Assembly: GCA_019828545.1 (NCBI GenBank)
Contig: JACVRA010000134.1
Coordinates: 112,291-176,290, forward strand
From: Paracamarosporium sp. OC-R06-R3
Lineage: Eukaryota; Ascomycota; Dothideomycetes; Pleosporales; Didymosphaeriaceae
Length of the DNA: 64,000 bases
Reading direction: 5' to 3'
The notes under the pieces are model-generated. The model did no database searches and had not been told where the DNA came from. It saw nothing but the letters and a program-made list of their open reading frames with translations. Position numbers and translations under genes: made by a program. This document shows, piece after piece, positions 1-11,189 of this stretch; within the stretch, counting starts at the first letter, position 1, and each line of letters opens with the position of its first letter.

Positions 1-1881
1 TTCGTGCTTCTTCGACTCCTTGCAAGTCTTGAATGGGTGCTTCAACTTTCCAGGGATCGGAGACCCATCCGGACCGGGCTTGAAATTCCAGTTGATGCTG
101 TTCTCACCTCTGCAATGGTTGTGATCACTGCAGTAATCTTCCCAATCCTCACTGAATTTGAAAAGTGTTTGCTCAAGGAACTTCCGCGTCTTGTCCTTTT
201 CGGAGTCGTAATGCTTCTGCTTCCATGGAAATTCGCCACACTTACAAGGGTAATTACGTCCAGACTTGGTCCAGACGGAAGATATAGCTTCACCAAAGGG
301 ATTGCGACAAATAGGAAGAGTGAAGGCACCAGGCACCTTGCCAAGCTCTTTTTTCGCGTCGATCATGGTCTGGATGAACTGTAGAAGGTCAGGCTGCTCT
401 GGCCCAATTTTGTCTTCGAAATTGTTGGCGTCAATCCAAAGCGAGGAGCGCACAATGTCCTCCTTAGACAGGCCGTAGACTTTCGAGTTTTGATCTTCGA
501 GAAAGTTTCTATACCCTATGGGTCCGTGGACTAGGGCCTGGTCATTCCTCCAAGCGTCGTTCTCTTCAGACTGGTCGATAGAGTACAACCAGTACGTGTG
601 TGAAGGATATTCATCCAAGCAGACTCGAACCTCGCTTGCACCCCGGTTGTCTGTATGGCAATTGCCATTTTGGGAATCGGTGTCGAGTATGTAAGCTCGC
701 TCGAATTTCCACAGGCTGTTGATCAGGGCCGCTTGATAATACATCTCAACGACTTCCCTGAGCCTTGGGTAAGCTTGGGGTTCCACCTCGACAAACTCAC
801 CTGACTTGATGAGTTGTCGTAGATCTTGGTCCTGAGTATTATTGTTACCCTTCATAAGAGCATCCAAATCCCAGTTGATCGCATCCCTTGCCTCGTGTGC
901 GACTTGATTCCATGAAAGGGACGCTATTTCGACAAGATCTTGGCTCAGATGACTGTAAAACGGTTAGCGGTGCTTAAGTAACATGGACAGCGGTTTACTT
1001 ACGGATTGTCGCGTGCTGCCCTGAGTATGCCCGAGACCCCAATGAAAGAATTTGACATCAACGTGGCGGCCTGATTGACCTGCCCAATCTGCTTGATCGT
1101 CCCCTCACTAACCTTCTTCCCCAAAGCCGAAGCAAACACCCCCGCTTCTCCAAGCATAGGAGTTGCACCTAGTAGTCCAGTAGCTAGTAGCAACAGAGCC
1201 GTAGTAGCCGCCGAAACCAGATCTTGCTGCATCTGCCGCTCAACTCGCTTTCTCTCCATGCGCTTGGCACTGGTGTAGATGTCTACGTTCGTCACCATAC
1301 TAGCTATTTGAAACGACGTAGCTTCGGCGGTTGCTTTGTCCACGGCCTCGTGGTAGTGCGCTACACCAGAAATACTTTCGAAGACGTAATAAGCCATTTG
1401 GCGATCGTGCTCTGGGAGACTTTGATTGAGGCTCAAGCAACTGGAAAGCTGTATGTGGTGTCAGTATGTATCATGGGACCTGTGTATTGAGTCAAAACTC
1501 GAATAACATGGTACTTACGGTACAAGAACCAACGCCATCGCATCTCACGGTGCTGGGGACCGCATCGGGAGCAAATTTATCGCGCATAAACAGCGTGAAA
1601 TACTCAAAATCGTTGCTAGAGAAGAACTCGTTCCATTGAACGTCCAACCACTCAGCAACTTATTTGCCCTTGCCTTCATCCCATGCGTCCCGTGTGGGAA
1701 TTTCAAGCCCACCGCTCTTATGATATGCGACTTTGTGGTGGTGAGCACCGTTTTTTGGAGAAGGATTGCCAGTCTTTTGCGAACCAGGCTTTTTAGCGGC
1801 AGGTCGTCGCTCCGGGGATGGAGATGCGAGGGGAAGGCTATATCCTAGCAACAAAAGTAGGAAAGCAAGCAGGAGATTCAT
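1..1881 (-). CDS. Secreted Cys-containing protein, 3'-partial, with in-frame stop
   Basis: The start ATG is at 1881, followed by a strong signal peptide (MNLLLAFLLLLLGYSLPLAS) and a short basic Pro/Lys-rich stretch. Exons are 1519-1881, 1003-1448 and 1-952; introns 1449-1518 and 953-1002 have GTAAGT donors and keep frame. The 3' end lies beyond the window. Exon 2 holds a helical, Ala-rich segment that could be membrane-associated. Exon 3 is rich in Trp, Asp and paired Cys (CSDHNHC, CKCGEFPW). Codon 74 is TAA (1660-1662), exactly in frame between the leader and the main domain. Either the gene is broken or a weak 54-nt intron (1659-1712) removes the stop in frame. The body recalls the non-catalytic tails attached to some fungal family-18 chitinases, but no catalytic domain is visible, so I assign no function. 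Confidence 0.6.
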
Positions 1882-3577
1882 GTCGGTGAGTTTTAGCGTT
1901 GAATCATTGTTTGGTGGGAAATGTGTCATGTAGTGAAGCGCTTTCTTATTTTGGGTGTTAGAGATGGTCGGAAGGTGGACACGGCCGAACACACCTGCAC
2001 TTTGATATATTCGAGAAATGCCCTTCTTGGCACGAAATATATTTTCATGACCACCGTAACCACAAACCCATTTTCAATACGTTTTCCCTCGAAATGTTGT
2101 GGAACAATTTGGGGTTCTGTCTGACCTATCACATGGGTTAGGGTCTGCAAAGGCTGTAAACTACTACAACTTACTTCAGATGGCTATTGCTGCTTGAATT
2201 ATCTTTGGTATGTTACCTCTTACGACTTCGCGTATAGCTGGTTAAATTCTAGTGCTGGTGTTAAGAGTAGTTAATTGAAGGCGTTGCGACTCTGTACTCT
2301 GAACCTAAATAGTCGACTTCTGCATCAATTGTTAAGGCATGACTCTTGGCTATCCTCACCAAACCATACATTTGCAATGACTCCAAAGGGGACTGTTGAC
2401 GAGTAGAGCCATACAAAACCACAGATTTAGTAACTACAAAACATTCAGAAGTGCTTAGCTCCACTTTGGAGCCTAAAGCCAACCCGCTGGGTCCAAACCC
2501 GGCCCAACAACAACTTGGTTGTTCTGTCTGATCGCGACCCATGGTTGGCCTTTCTTATGGAAAGAAGCTGCCAATATATATTGAGAGATATCCGGATGAT
2601 CGTTCAGACTAACTTACCTATCTCGAAGGAAGGGTACATCTGCTCAGAAAGTCTGGATCCTAGGGCAAGAGTTCAAAAGAGAATGCTCCAAAATAGCTGG
2701 CAGAAAGTATGGGGGGTGCATAATATTGGCTCTGCAGGCCACATTTGACTGAACAAACTTATGAAAAGAGCTAACCCTTTATGATAAGCATTATGCATGT
2801 ATTCTCAAGGGTAGCAACCGTGGTAAATGCTCAGTATCTTTCCACCATATCAACTGCGTTGGGCGAGTGCTCGATGCATCCCTCCACCTACAGGCCCAAC
2901 GTCCGCATAAACTGCTCCGGTCTGCTAGTTAGAGCTCATAATCGAGAAAATATTCGTCCAAAAAAGACACCGTAAAACACCGTGTCACGTGAACATTTAC
3001 GGCGCAGACTAAGTTCAGGCACGGCATGTTTGCCTTCCCAACAGTAGAAGAGCTCAAAAATTTTGCTTCATCCGACCATTCTTAACCGCTTCTTGATCAC
3101 TTAACCAACTCAGATGAAGCGATCGCTTGTTTACGGGTGTGAGGTACCGGTAATTAATAGAGATACGTTCAATGATGTGCAGGATGATTCAATGTGGATG
3201 GAAACGCACAAAAAGCAACACTACTAATAATAGCAACGAAAGTCATTGTGCATTATCTATATTATAAACTGAGGCAAATAACGTAAAAAATACTATCGGA
3301 GTAAAAGACAGATGAGTTCGTCTCCACAAAGGACAAGTTTAGGGAGCTGTTACCGTTTCTTCGGCTTTTCCATCCTGGTCCTACATATAGAAACGTTCCT
3401 CCTCATTTTTACTACGCCCTTTCTTGTGCCGATTCCCAGGGGAATCACTTTATTTTTGTATCACTTTTTGTACCAAGGCGTATGCCGAATCGTAATAAAA
3501 AATCAACTCTCCAGATAGAAGCGTTCGTAGTTTCATCGTATGATGTGATTTGCGAAGGCATCGACGTTATGAAGATG
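1882..3577. other. Gene-free AT-rich interval
   Basis: About 1.7 kb between the start of the secreted-protein gene and the 3' end of the F-box gene. Only short ORFs without recognisable motifs or splice structure occur on either strand. I saw no RNA gene and no terminal repeats. Confidence 0.5.
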
Positions 3578-4789
3578 CTAATCCCACTTTAGACCGTTCT
3601 CGTGGATCAGCTTCTTAAGTGCAGTTTCCGCGGCAGCTGTATCCTCTTCCCAATATTCGCGTAGCCCTTCCATATCATAGTTCAGCAACCGCAGACTTGG
3701 TGTAACCTCCTCCCAGCGTCTGCCGCTCACAAATTCCGCTATGACGCCACGTCTCTCCTCGATATCCCACTCCGCAGGGTCCAAAGCCCATGGGTCCGAC
3801 TTGATTCTCAATTCTTCGAGTCTGGGGGGAAGTACATCAGCAAGCTCTGGCGCTTCTTCCGCATCGGAGCCGAGAAGAATAGAGAAGGTCGATTCGAATT
3901 TTTTGAGCACAACCATGTCCTTCAGGTAGATCCAACCCTCCACGCAAGCCTTAGACCCGCACTCGCATTGATTCATTTGCAGGTCATAAGTGATTTTGAG
4001 ACAGGTAAGCGAATTCCACACGGGGGCCAGCTGCTTGGTTAGACCTCGCGCATCGATCATCTGCGGACCTCCGGTCCCCGCATCTTCGTCGACAAAGTAC
4101 CCAAAATCCAGGGAATCAAGCCTTTCAGTGAACGGAAGCAGCATCGCCAGTAAATCTAAATCGGTGTTGATACGATCTTTCGGAAGTGACATCTTTCGAA
4201 TCATGCGGGCCATCCTTTTCGAGCTCGAAATCGTGGCCTCGAGTGTTTGGAGAACGGTAAAAAACCGCGGAGAGCACCACGTGAGGACGACATCTTCCAA
4301 CATGAATGGTATCACGGTAGCTCGCAAATCTGTACATGTTTGTGACAACACCTTGTAACTACTTCGGTCTAGTCTCCGAATGATCTCGTACTGTAATTCC
4401 AGGGGTAGAATGAGGAGTATCGAAGATTGTCGTACTCTGTCTTTGGTAACGAATGGTTTAGAACATGCGGCTAACACGTTGTCATCTTCAAGTCGCATCA
4501 TGGCACCTTCGCTCCAGTCTTCGTATCTATTATCCCAGTGGGATCGCGGGAAAGACACGGATCGTTCCCGTGGACGGATCCACTCCTGCTCGGCTTGGCT
4601 ATGTTCTGGACTAGACGTAGTCGGGCTATGGACGGATGATGTGGACAACGTTGGCGACTGTGGGTCGTCTTCATATTCCAAACTAGGAGAAGCTGGATTG
4701 TACATCGGCGATGCCGTGCTATTTAATGGGCTAATTGGACCGGAGATGTCCAGTGGTGCTACGGAGGTATTCAAACCCTTGTTGTCCAT
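3578..4789 (-). CDS. F-box domain protein
   Basis: Single-exon gene of 403 aa; the ATG at 4789 is the first Met (the reading frame is open one GTG codon further). Residues 1-110 are Ser/Pro-rich and probably disordered. An F-box-like helix set lies at about 122-165 (core LPLELQYEIIRRLDRSSYK followed by a conserved Cys/Leu pattern). F-box proteins recruit substrates to SCF ubiquitin ligases through Skp1. The remaining 240 residues contain Leu-rich stretches, but no WD40 or regular LRR array that would name a substrate. An acidic Trp-rich C-terminus closes the protein. The substrate is unknown; the F-box call rests on the motif alone. Confidence 0.75.
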   Translation of the reverse strand: MDNKGLNTSVAPLDISGPISPLNSTASPMYNPASPSLEYEDDPQSPTLSTSSVHSPTTSSPEHSQAEQEWIRPRERSVSFPRSHWDNRYEDWSEGAMMRLEDDNVLAACSKPFVTKDRVRQSSILLILPLELQYEIIRRLDRSSYKVLSQTCTDLRATVIPFMLEDVVLTWCSPRFFTVLQTLEATISSSKRMARMIRKMSLPKDRINTDLDLLAMLLPFTERLDSLDFGYFVDEDAGTGGPQMIDARGLTKQLAPVWNSLTCLKITYDLQMNQCECGSKACVEGWIYLKDMVVLKKFESTFSILLGSDAEEAPELADVLPPRLEELRIKSDPWALDPAEWDIEERRGVIAEFVSGRRWEEVTPSLRLLNYDMEGLREYWEEDTAAAETALKKLIHENGLKWD

Positions 4790-5680
4790 CACTATTAGAG
4801 TGGAGGTTATCTATGCGTTGACAACTCTTAGCTCTAACAAGGTATCTTAATACCACCAAGAATGTAGGAGGATGAAATTAAACGAATTCTTTTATAGGAG
4901 CATATGAATCGTCTAGCCAAGGCAACGGGGAGTGAAGAAGAACAGCGAAACGTGTACTGTGGCTACTAGCTTGTGCCTCTTACGTAAACGAACCCCGCAT
5001 TAGTTGGTATGTAGGTTACACAGGCTTGAACTTTCACGCTGCCTGTAGACTATAACTTGCATCCATGGTGCTGAGCAACCGGGCACCGCAATAGCAGCTG
5101 CCTAGTTGCAGTATTAAGGCTGCAAAGATCCGCGGCGCTAAAACTAAGATGAACGAAGCTCATTGTTTACTAGTAAAATTAACTAACGTAGTCAGACGAT
5201 TGGATCCCGAGAAATCATTGGAGTGTGATTATCTTTGCAAGAGGCCAGTACGCTAATTTGTAGAGCTTAACATTTGATGAATTGAAGTTGCTATCCATGG
5301 CCTCCAGAAGTCATGAAGACCAGCGAAGAAAAGCTCGGTTTCAGGATCTTATGGTCATGCATTATACAATGCAAAGTAAGCTCCTCCAGACTTTTCTGTT
5401 ACGGCAGCTAAGATACCTTTGCAGCGACTTGATCCCATGTACTTGATCGATATAAACGTTCTTGTGTCGTGATCAATGGGTATACAACGCTATCTGAAAG
5501 AGTGTTCTAGGCATAGGCCCTACTCTTAGTAAACAAGTGAAATGACACCAGATATGATCGCCGGAGAAAACCTATCATCGCACTCTGCTCGTTCATCATC
5601 GTTTAATCCCACACATTACCCCTACGCTCTTGCCTGCGTACCACACCACATGCATATTCTTCCGCATTCCTCACGCCCAC
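4790..5680. other. Intergenic interval
   Basis: About 0.9 kb upstream of the F-box gene and downstream of the FMP52-like gene. It holds the F-box promoter. No coding, RNA or repeat signal was recognised. Confidence 0.5.
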
Positions 5681-6416
5681 CTACTCCCTCCCCAACTTCT
5701 CAATCTCGCTCTGTCCAATCTCCCACACGCCCGCCTCTCTCTGTCCCTCAACGCATTTCAACCCGGCGACCACAGCAGCCTTCCCAATGACGGCTGCATC
5801 ATTGACCCAAAAATCTGTCAGCTTAGGACTGACCTTCCTCATCCACCCGGCCAGCCCTCTAATCACCGCCTCCGCTGGCCGCGACTCGTCCCTCGTTCCC
5901 TGAATCAATCCCGGCCGCAGGATGACCGTATGCTTGAACCCAAGCTCCTTGACCTTATTTTCCAGCTCGCCCTTCATCTTCGGATACGCCATCATGGACG
6001 CAGAATTTGCGCCGCTGGAAGAAATGAGCACGTAGCATTCTACGCCGGCGTCTTTTGCGGCTTTAGCGAGGTTGTAGTTGAGATCGACGTCGATTTTGCG
6101 CTGCGCTTCCACGCTGCCTGCTGCGCCGCGCGTGGTGCCTAGGCCGCTGAAGAATATCTTTGGAGCCGACTCTTTCGGGAACTGTGCGGGCCATTGGTCT
6201 GTCTCTGCGCTGGGGATGTGGAAGAGCTTCGTGGATGCGGTCGGGTTTGGAGGCGCGCGGCGGGCATAGGCGTAGACGGATGAGATACTAGGGCCCGTAA
6301 GGAGGGTCGAAAGGATGTGTGAGCCCTAGAGATGCTGGTCAGAGTATTCTAGCCGGCATGGGCCCTGGAGGACGTACAACGAGGCCGGTGGTGCCGGCGA
6401 GGGCTACGGTCGTCAT
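5681..6416 (-). CDS. FMP52: FMP52-like mitochondrial NAD(P)-binding protein
   Basis: Two exons, 6378-6416 and 5681-6325, joined by a 52-bp intron (donor GTACGT, acceptor CTAG), give 227 aa, the usual FMP52 length. The N-terminus carries a Rossmann start (VALAGTTGLVGSHIL) split by the intron. Then come a KIDVDLNYNLAKAAKDAGVE helix, a conserved YVLISSSGA strand and the YPKMKGELE segment typical of the HTATIP2/TIP30-FMP52 branch of atypical short-chain dehydrogenases. Yeast Fmp52 is found at the mitochondrial outer membrane; its substrate is not established. The gene lies in tandem with the PGDH gene upstream, both read leftward, about 0.4 kb apart. The family call is strong, the biochemical role is not. 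Confidence 0.9.
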
Positions 6417-6813
6417 TGTTGCAACAGTTGGTGCGGAAAACGGATTTGGGAAGTTACTGTGCTGGAGGTAAGTCTGCAAAGGTTGTCCTGGTGTGGGTAT
6501 AAAAATTTATCAAAAGCGCGATGCGTTTCTAGGAGTTGAGTTTCGTTCGTTGGGAACGTCATGCACGAACCCTGCCGAGGCAGCGGCGATAAACGCCGGA
6601 CAAAGAGACTGTCCGACGGAGCATGACCATACCGTTACTCCTGTTACAAATCAAAAAGTAGACAAGATCACAGCAATGGATGCAGTGCGAAAGAAGATTG
6701 AAGGCGATGAAAAGTAATTGCTCTATCGGGATATGGGGAACACCAATAGTATGACGCCAATCGCCCCCAGCGCCTTTATCCCTACCTCCCTACATCCTTC
6801 CTCCTTCAAACCT
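6417..6813. other. Intergenic interval, FMP52 promoter / PGDH 3' side
   Basis: About 400 bp. A 74-codon plus-strand ORF (6493-6717) crosses it but has no motif or splice partners, so I do not annotate it as a gene. Confidence 0.5.
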
Positions 6814-8721
6814 CTACAGTACCACCAAACTCGCCTCCAACGCTCCTTCCGGACTGATCAGACCCTTGCGCACATCCTCCGTGACCTCTCCTTCAACACC
6901 TAATATCATCAATGCCTCCTTGCTCTCATTTCCATTCTTAGTCTCGCCAGCTTCATCCGCAGCATGCAGAGGCGCAACATTCATGAACTTGATGTTGACC
7001 CCTGCTTTCCCTAATACGTTACCTACGAAACCGATCTTCCCCACAGAGTCAAAGTTCCGGCATATGAGCAGCGTACCCTGCGGGACAAACTCGCCGCTGA
7101 AGCGGTCGAGACGCGAGATGAAGGGCTTGTTGCCTGAAACGAAGCCTTGGATGACCTGCTCCGAGGACAACTCTTTTGCTGCTTGTGGCTGAGGGTTTAG
7201 CTGCCCTTGAACTGCTGATGACGGTGGTGCTTGCGGTGTGCGAGCCGAAAGCGGGCTTACAGAGCGCCCCTGTCGAGCCTGTGATGACGAGCGGCTCGCC
7301 CTCGCACGCAGCGTGATGAAGCTTGAGTAGGGCTTATCGTCCACATTCTCACGGCTGCGTTGCTCGTTGATGAGAATACCGCGTTCCTTGGCTAGTAGTT
7401 CGGCGTTGACGATGTTGATATTGAGCGTTTCGCTGATGGGCGAGAGGAGGCCCTTTACTAATGCAGCAAATAGAGGCTTTGTGGTGTTGAGTTCGGCGAG
7501 AGCGCCTTCGTACGTGATATCGAATGTTGTACGGAAACTCGCTGCATTTACTTTGCCGGAATAATGTTGTGTGTAGAGAGAGCCCATTCTCTCGACCAAG
7601 GTGACGAAGGGCTGGAGTGTGCGATACTCTTCTGGTAAGATAATAGGCGCGTTGACCGCTGAGCGTGGCAACTCGCCAGATAAGATGGAAACGACTTGCT
7701 CACAGACGTCAATCGAGACGTTTTCTTGTGCTTCCTTTGTACTCGCTCCAAGATGCGGTGTTGCAACGACCTTGGGATGGGCAATCAGGCGGCTTGCCGA
7801 GGAGTCGGCTTCTGGTGGTTCCGAAGTGAAGACATCGATGCCGGCGCCTGCAATAGTCCCGGCATCTAGGGCTTCAACAAGAGCGTCTTCATCAATCATG
7901 CCTCCTCTTGCGACGTTCAATATCCGAGCCGTAGGCTTCATCGTTGCGAGCTCGGCCTTGGAAATCATGCCTTTAGTAGATGCGATGAGCGGGGTGTGTA
8001 AAGTCAAGAAATCAGCTTGTTGGAGGAGGTCGGCAAGACTGGGTAACAAGGTGACAGATGCAGCGACTGCCAGATTCTCGTTTGCATATGGATCATAGGC
8101 GATCAGGCGCATGCCAAAGCCATTGGCAATCCTGGCTACAGTGAGACCGACTACGTTTGTTAGCCATCTCTGTGTCTACACTCATCATTCAGCACGGCAT
8201 ACCTTTTCCAAGCCCAACGATAGCCAGGGTTTTGCCTTTGGCTTCAATGCCCGTGAGTCTGCTTCGCTCCCACTTCCCAGCCTTGATGCTCTGACTCGCA
8301 TCTGCTACGTTACGCGCAACAGCCATCATGACTGGTCATTGTCAGCAATTGACTAACCCTACGTTTACCGTCACCTACGAGCAATAGTGTGTTCGGCCGC
8401 AGCATTGATATTTCCACTCGGCGAATTGACGACAATGATGCCGAGAGAAGTAGCAGTTTTGACATCGACATTGTCCACGCCCACACCAGCCCTTGCAACG
8501 ACCTTGAGTTTCTTCGCGGCACCAAGAAGCTCTGCGGTAACCTTTGTCTCGCTCCTCACAATCAACGCCTCATACTGGCCAATAATCTCTTTGAGGCCCT
8601 CTGGGCTAAGTCCCTTCTTTTCATCCACCTCAAATTGCTCTCTCAGCAAAGCCAATCCATCCGGAGAAACCTTCTCTGGAATGAGAATCTTAGGTCGCGT
8701 GCTATATGTTTCAATAGCCAT
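6814..8721 (-). CDS. SER3: D-3-phosphoglycerate dehydrogenase
   Basis: Three exons, 8379-8721, 8203-8331 and 6814-8150, with introns of 47 and 52 bp, give 602 aa. The enzyme oxidises 3-phosphoglycerate to 3-phosphohydroxypyruvate with NAD, the committed step of serine synthesis in the cytosol. Visible are the D-isomer dehydrogenase fold, the dinucleotide loop VGLGKVG (completed across intron 2), the catalytic-loop arginine in NVARGGMIDE and the catalytic His in ATPHLGASTKEAQ. A C-terminal ACT-like regulatory region (IKFMNVAPLHAADE...LMILGVEGE) follows. A Ser/Gln/Ala/Pro-rich insert at about residues 442-488 interrupts the intervening domain. The frame is also open upstream to an ATG at 8874, but MAIETYS at 8721 fits the family start. 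Feedback control by serine through the ACT domain is known for the family and not shown here. Confidence 0.95.
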
Positions 8722-9291
8722 TTTGAATGCGAATGCTGAAGAAGAGGGCAAGACTGTTCGAAATACTGCTTTTGGAGTGGAGAGAAGAAAACAGCAGGCA
8801 GGGCAGATAGTTATAGGGTTTGACACGTAGGCTATACCTGCCGTGAAGTCGGTCGTACTGCATGTGTGATTCATCAGCTGCTGCCCTTTGTATAGTGTAC
8901 TTGCTGGATGCGGTAAGAGCAGCTACCCCGCCCCCGCAAACCCCACGGACCATGCTAGTACACTTGACAAATGGTAGGGAGGAAGCGCCTGCGGTACACG
9001 TTGGTAGGCAAAAAAAAGGCTGTGAATTTGTCAATGTTATACGTTTTCAAATGATTGCTGCGTACGGGGCTACAGATGCGAAATCGGTGACACGTGAGAT
9101 GTGAGAGATGCAGTTGGCTGTTGCAGACGGATTGTAAGTTGATAAAATCTGTGTTATGTATACTCCCCTCCTGGAGTTAGCTGCTACCTACATACGGTGG
9201 CATGTCTCGCACCTCTATGGATGTTTAGTCAGAGACAATTGCACTCTTGAGACGCTATCCGAGGCTTGCAACGCATTTGTACGCTCCCACG
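8722..9291. other. Intergenic interval upstream of PGDH
   Basis: About 570 bp that must hold the PGDH promoter and 5' UTR. An in-frame upstream ATG (8874) is noted. No other gene signal is seen. Confidence 0.5.
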
Positions 9292-10467
9292 CTACCAGTT
9301 GGATCGCGTTTTGAGCTTTTCATTTTGCACCACCTCGATCCAATAACCGTCGGGATCTGATATTGACGTCAGTAGCCTATCACGGTGCGTTGCGAGGACG
9401 ACATACCCAGCACGAACGCAATGTTCTTCATGCGGCCATCAGTCAGCCTCTTCTTCCAGTTGACCTTCTTCTCCTCAAAACGTGCGCATGCCGCGTCGAG
9501 GTCGTCGACTGAAATACAGATGTGGCCAAATCCCTGCGGCTCAGCGTTTCCATCATGGTACTTGAAGTTCGCGTCCTTCTCAGTACCGTAATTCCACGTT
9601 AACTCAAGCAAACCTTCCTGGTCAGCAGTTGCACTGACGCCTTCTGGTGTCGCATCGTTGGCTGGCGCGCCGTATCCGAGGAAGTACAAGTTGAAGCCAT
9701 TCTTCTCATTCTCCGACGTTCGCTTCAGCTGCATGCCCATGACGTCTTTGTAAAAGGCAAGAGACTTATCTGCATCCTTTACACGGATCATGGTGTGGTT
9801 CATGCGATATGTGCTGACGTCTGTTTCCTTCTCGTTCTCAGTCTGCTCCAGCTGCTTCTGCCCGATGACCTCGACCCAGTAGCCGTCGGGATCCAGGACG
9901 AAGGCGATGTGGCGCATCCTGCCATCTGTCAATTTCTTCTGGAACTTGTAGCCCGCATCCTCCATGCGCTGGCAGGCCGCCTGTATGTTGTCGACGGAGA
10001 TGCATAGATGGCCAAAGCCGCGATGGGGTTCTTGGTTGCCGTTGGCGATTTTGTAGTTGGGGTCGTTCTCGGTACCGTAGTTGTGGGTCAGCTCGACGAT
10101 GCCCTCGCGGTCGGTCCAGTGGTTGGCGTGCGACACAGCTTTGGGGCTGTCGTATGCGAGGAAGTAGAGATCAAACTTGGCGTCGGGATTGGGCAGCTTC
10201 TGGATAAGCTTCATGCCCAGGAACTCATAGAATTGGACTGATCGCTTGGGGTCCTTGACCCGGAGCCTGGGATGGATGTCAGCAGGGAGGCGTGCGGCGT
10301 GGGTGGAGAGCTGATCACATGGAGTGGTTGAGCTTGTAGCGCGTCGGATCGGTGGCCATGGTTGCTAGAGCCCTTGAGAAGCTGCTTGGGCGGGTGTATC
10401 TGTTTGCGTAGGCGGCGAATTGGCTTGAGACTGATAAACGTGTGGGGGCGCGTCGAAACAGGAGCAT
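9292..10467 (-). CDS. GLO1: Glyoxalase I (lactoylglutathione lyase), two VOC domains
   Basis: Exons 10319-10467, 9407-10266 and 9292-9356, with introns of 52 and 50 bp, give 357 aa from the upstream ATG (10467) or 321 aa from ATG 10359. The short form matches the length of yeast Glo1 (326 aa). The protein is an internal duplication: each half carries VxFYxxLGM/VMGM, ELTxNYGTE (metal-ligand Glu), GFGHxCISVDxxxAAC and DPDGYWxEV. It isomerises the hemithioacetal of methylglyoxal and glutathione to lactoylglutathione. The 36 residues between the two starts (MLLFRRAPTRLSVSSQFAAY onwards) are Arg/Ser-rich with no acidic residue, as expected of a mitochondrial presequence, so two isoforms are likely. 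The gene is divergent from the Roadblock-like gene. Confidence 0.95.
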
Positions 10468-11189
10468 GAGACTGCAGCGTGGTGGAGGTCTGCAGCAATT
10501 GAGGTGGGCGGGGAATATTGTAAATTGTCTGGTGGTGACGTTGATTACAGAAGCTGCCCCTCGGCCCAACTGGCTTCAAGTGGGGAGCTTGCGGAGCTCT
10601 GAACGCCTCCGGGACTCTGCATCGTCGCCGGCCCTGTCAGCTTTGTATCTTGACGGGATGCACGCTTTGGCATGGATAGATGCCTGCGACCCGTTTCGTA
10701 GGCGTGGATTCTCGCGACTCCAACGGCTGCTCCTGCACATGATGCAGCTCGCATGCACGTGACATGGCCCGAGCTGAGCCCTGTCGCGATAGCGCGTCGG
10801 ACTCGTCGCCACGGTCATGGCTTCGTCCTAATCGCAACACCATGCAACGATCCATGTACGCTCTTTATACACGCAGCTTTCTCTCCTTTTCCTGTGTCAT
10901 GCTCGTTTCCTACTGAGGCTTCATTCATTCAGCAGCAAGGGCCCGTCTACGTGTCGTCGACGTGGCGGGACCTCAGCGCACGCATTTAAAAGTCGATAGG
11001 TAAAATCGAGACGTTTTGGGTAGGTATTCACATGCCCAGCCTGCACAACATTAGTTGACTGCACTTCCGTTCCACTCACCCAATTTCCTTTTCACTTTCT
11101 TTCGGTCCCTCTCTATCTCAGCATGTCTTCGTCTCATGTCAACCATCATCCGTCCATAGTTCTCGAAATTAACCCTCTACGTCTCTAAC
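10468..11189. promoter_or_regulatory. Divergent promoter region, GLO1 / Roadblock-like gene
   Basis: About 720 bp separates the two divergent start codons, so both promoters lie here. A pyrimidine-rich stretch precedes the plus-strand start (about 11060-11110), as in many fungal promoters. No specific operator was identified and small ORFs here look random. Confidence 0.5.

Noticed and set aside
6493..6717. 74-codon plus-strand ORF between FMP52 and PGDH genes
   Set aside because: The start is only an alternative codon or weakly placed; no motif, and it sits in the FMP52 promoter.
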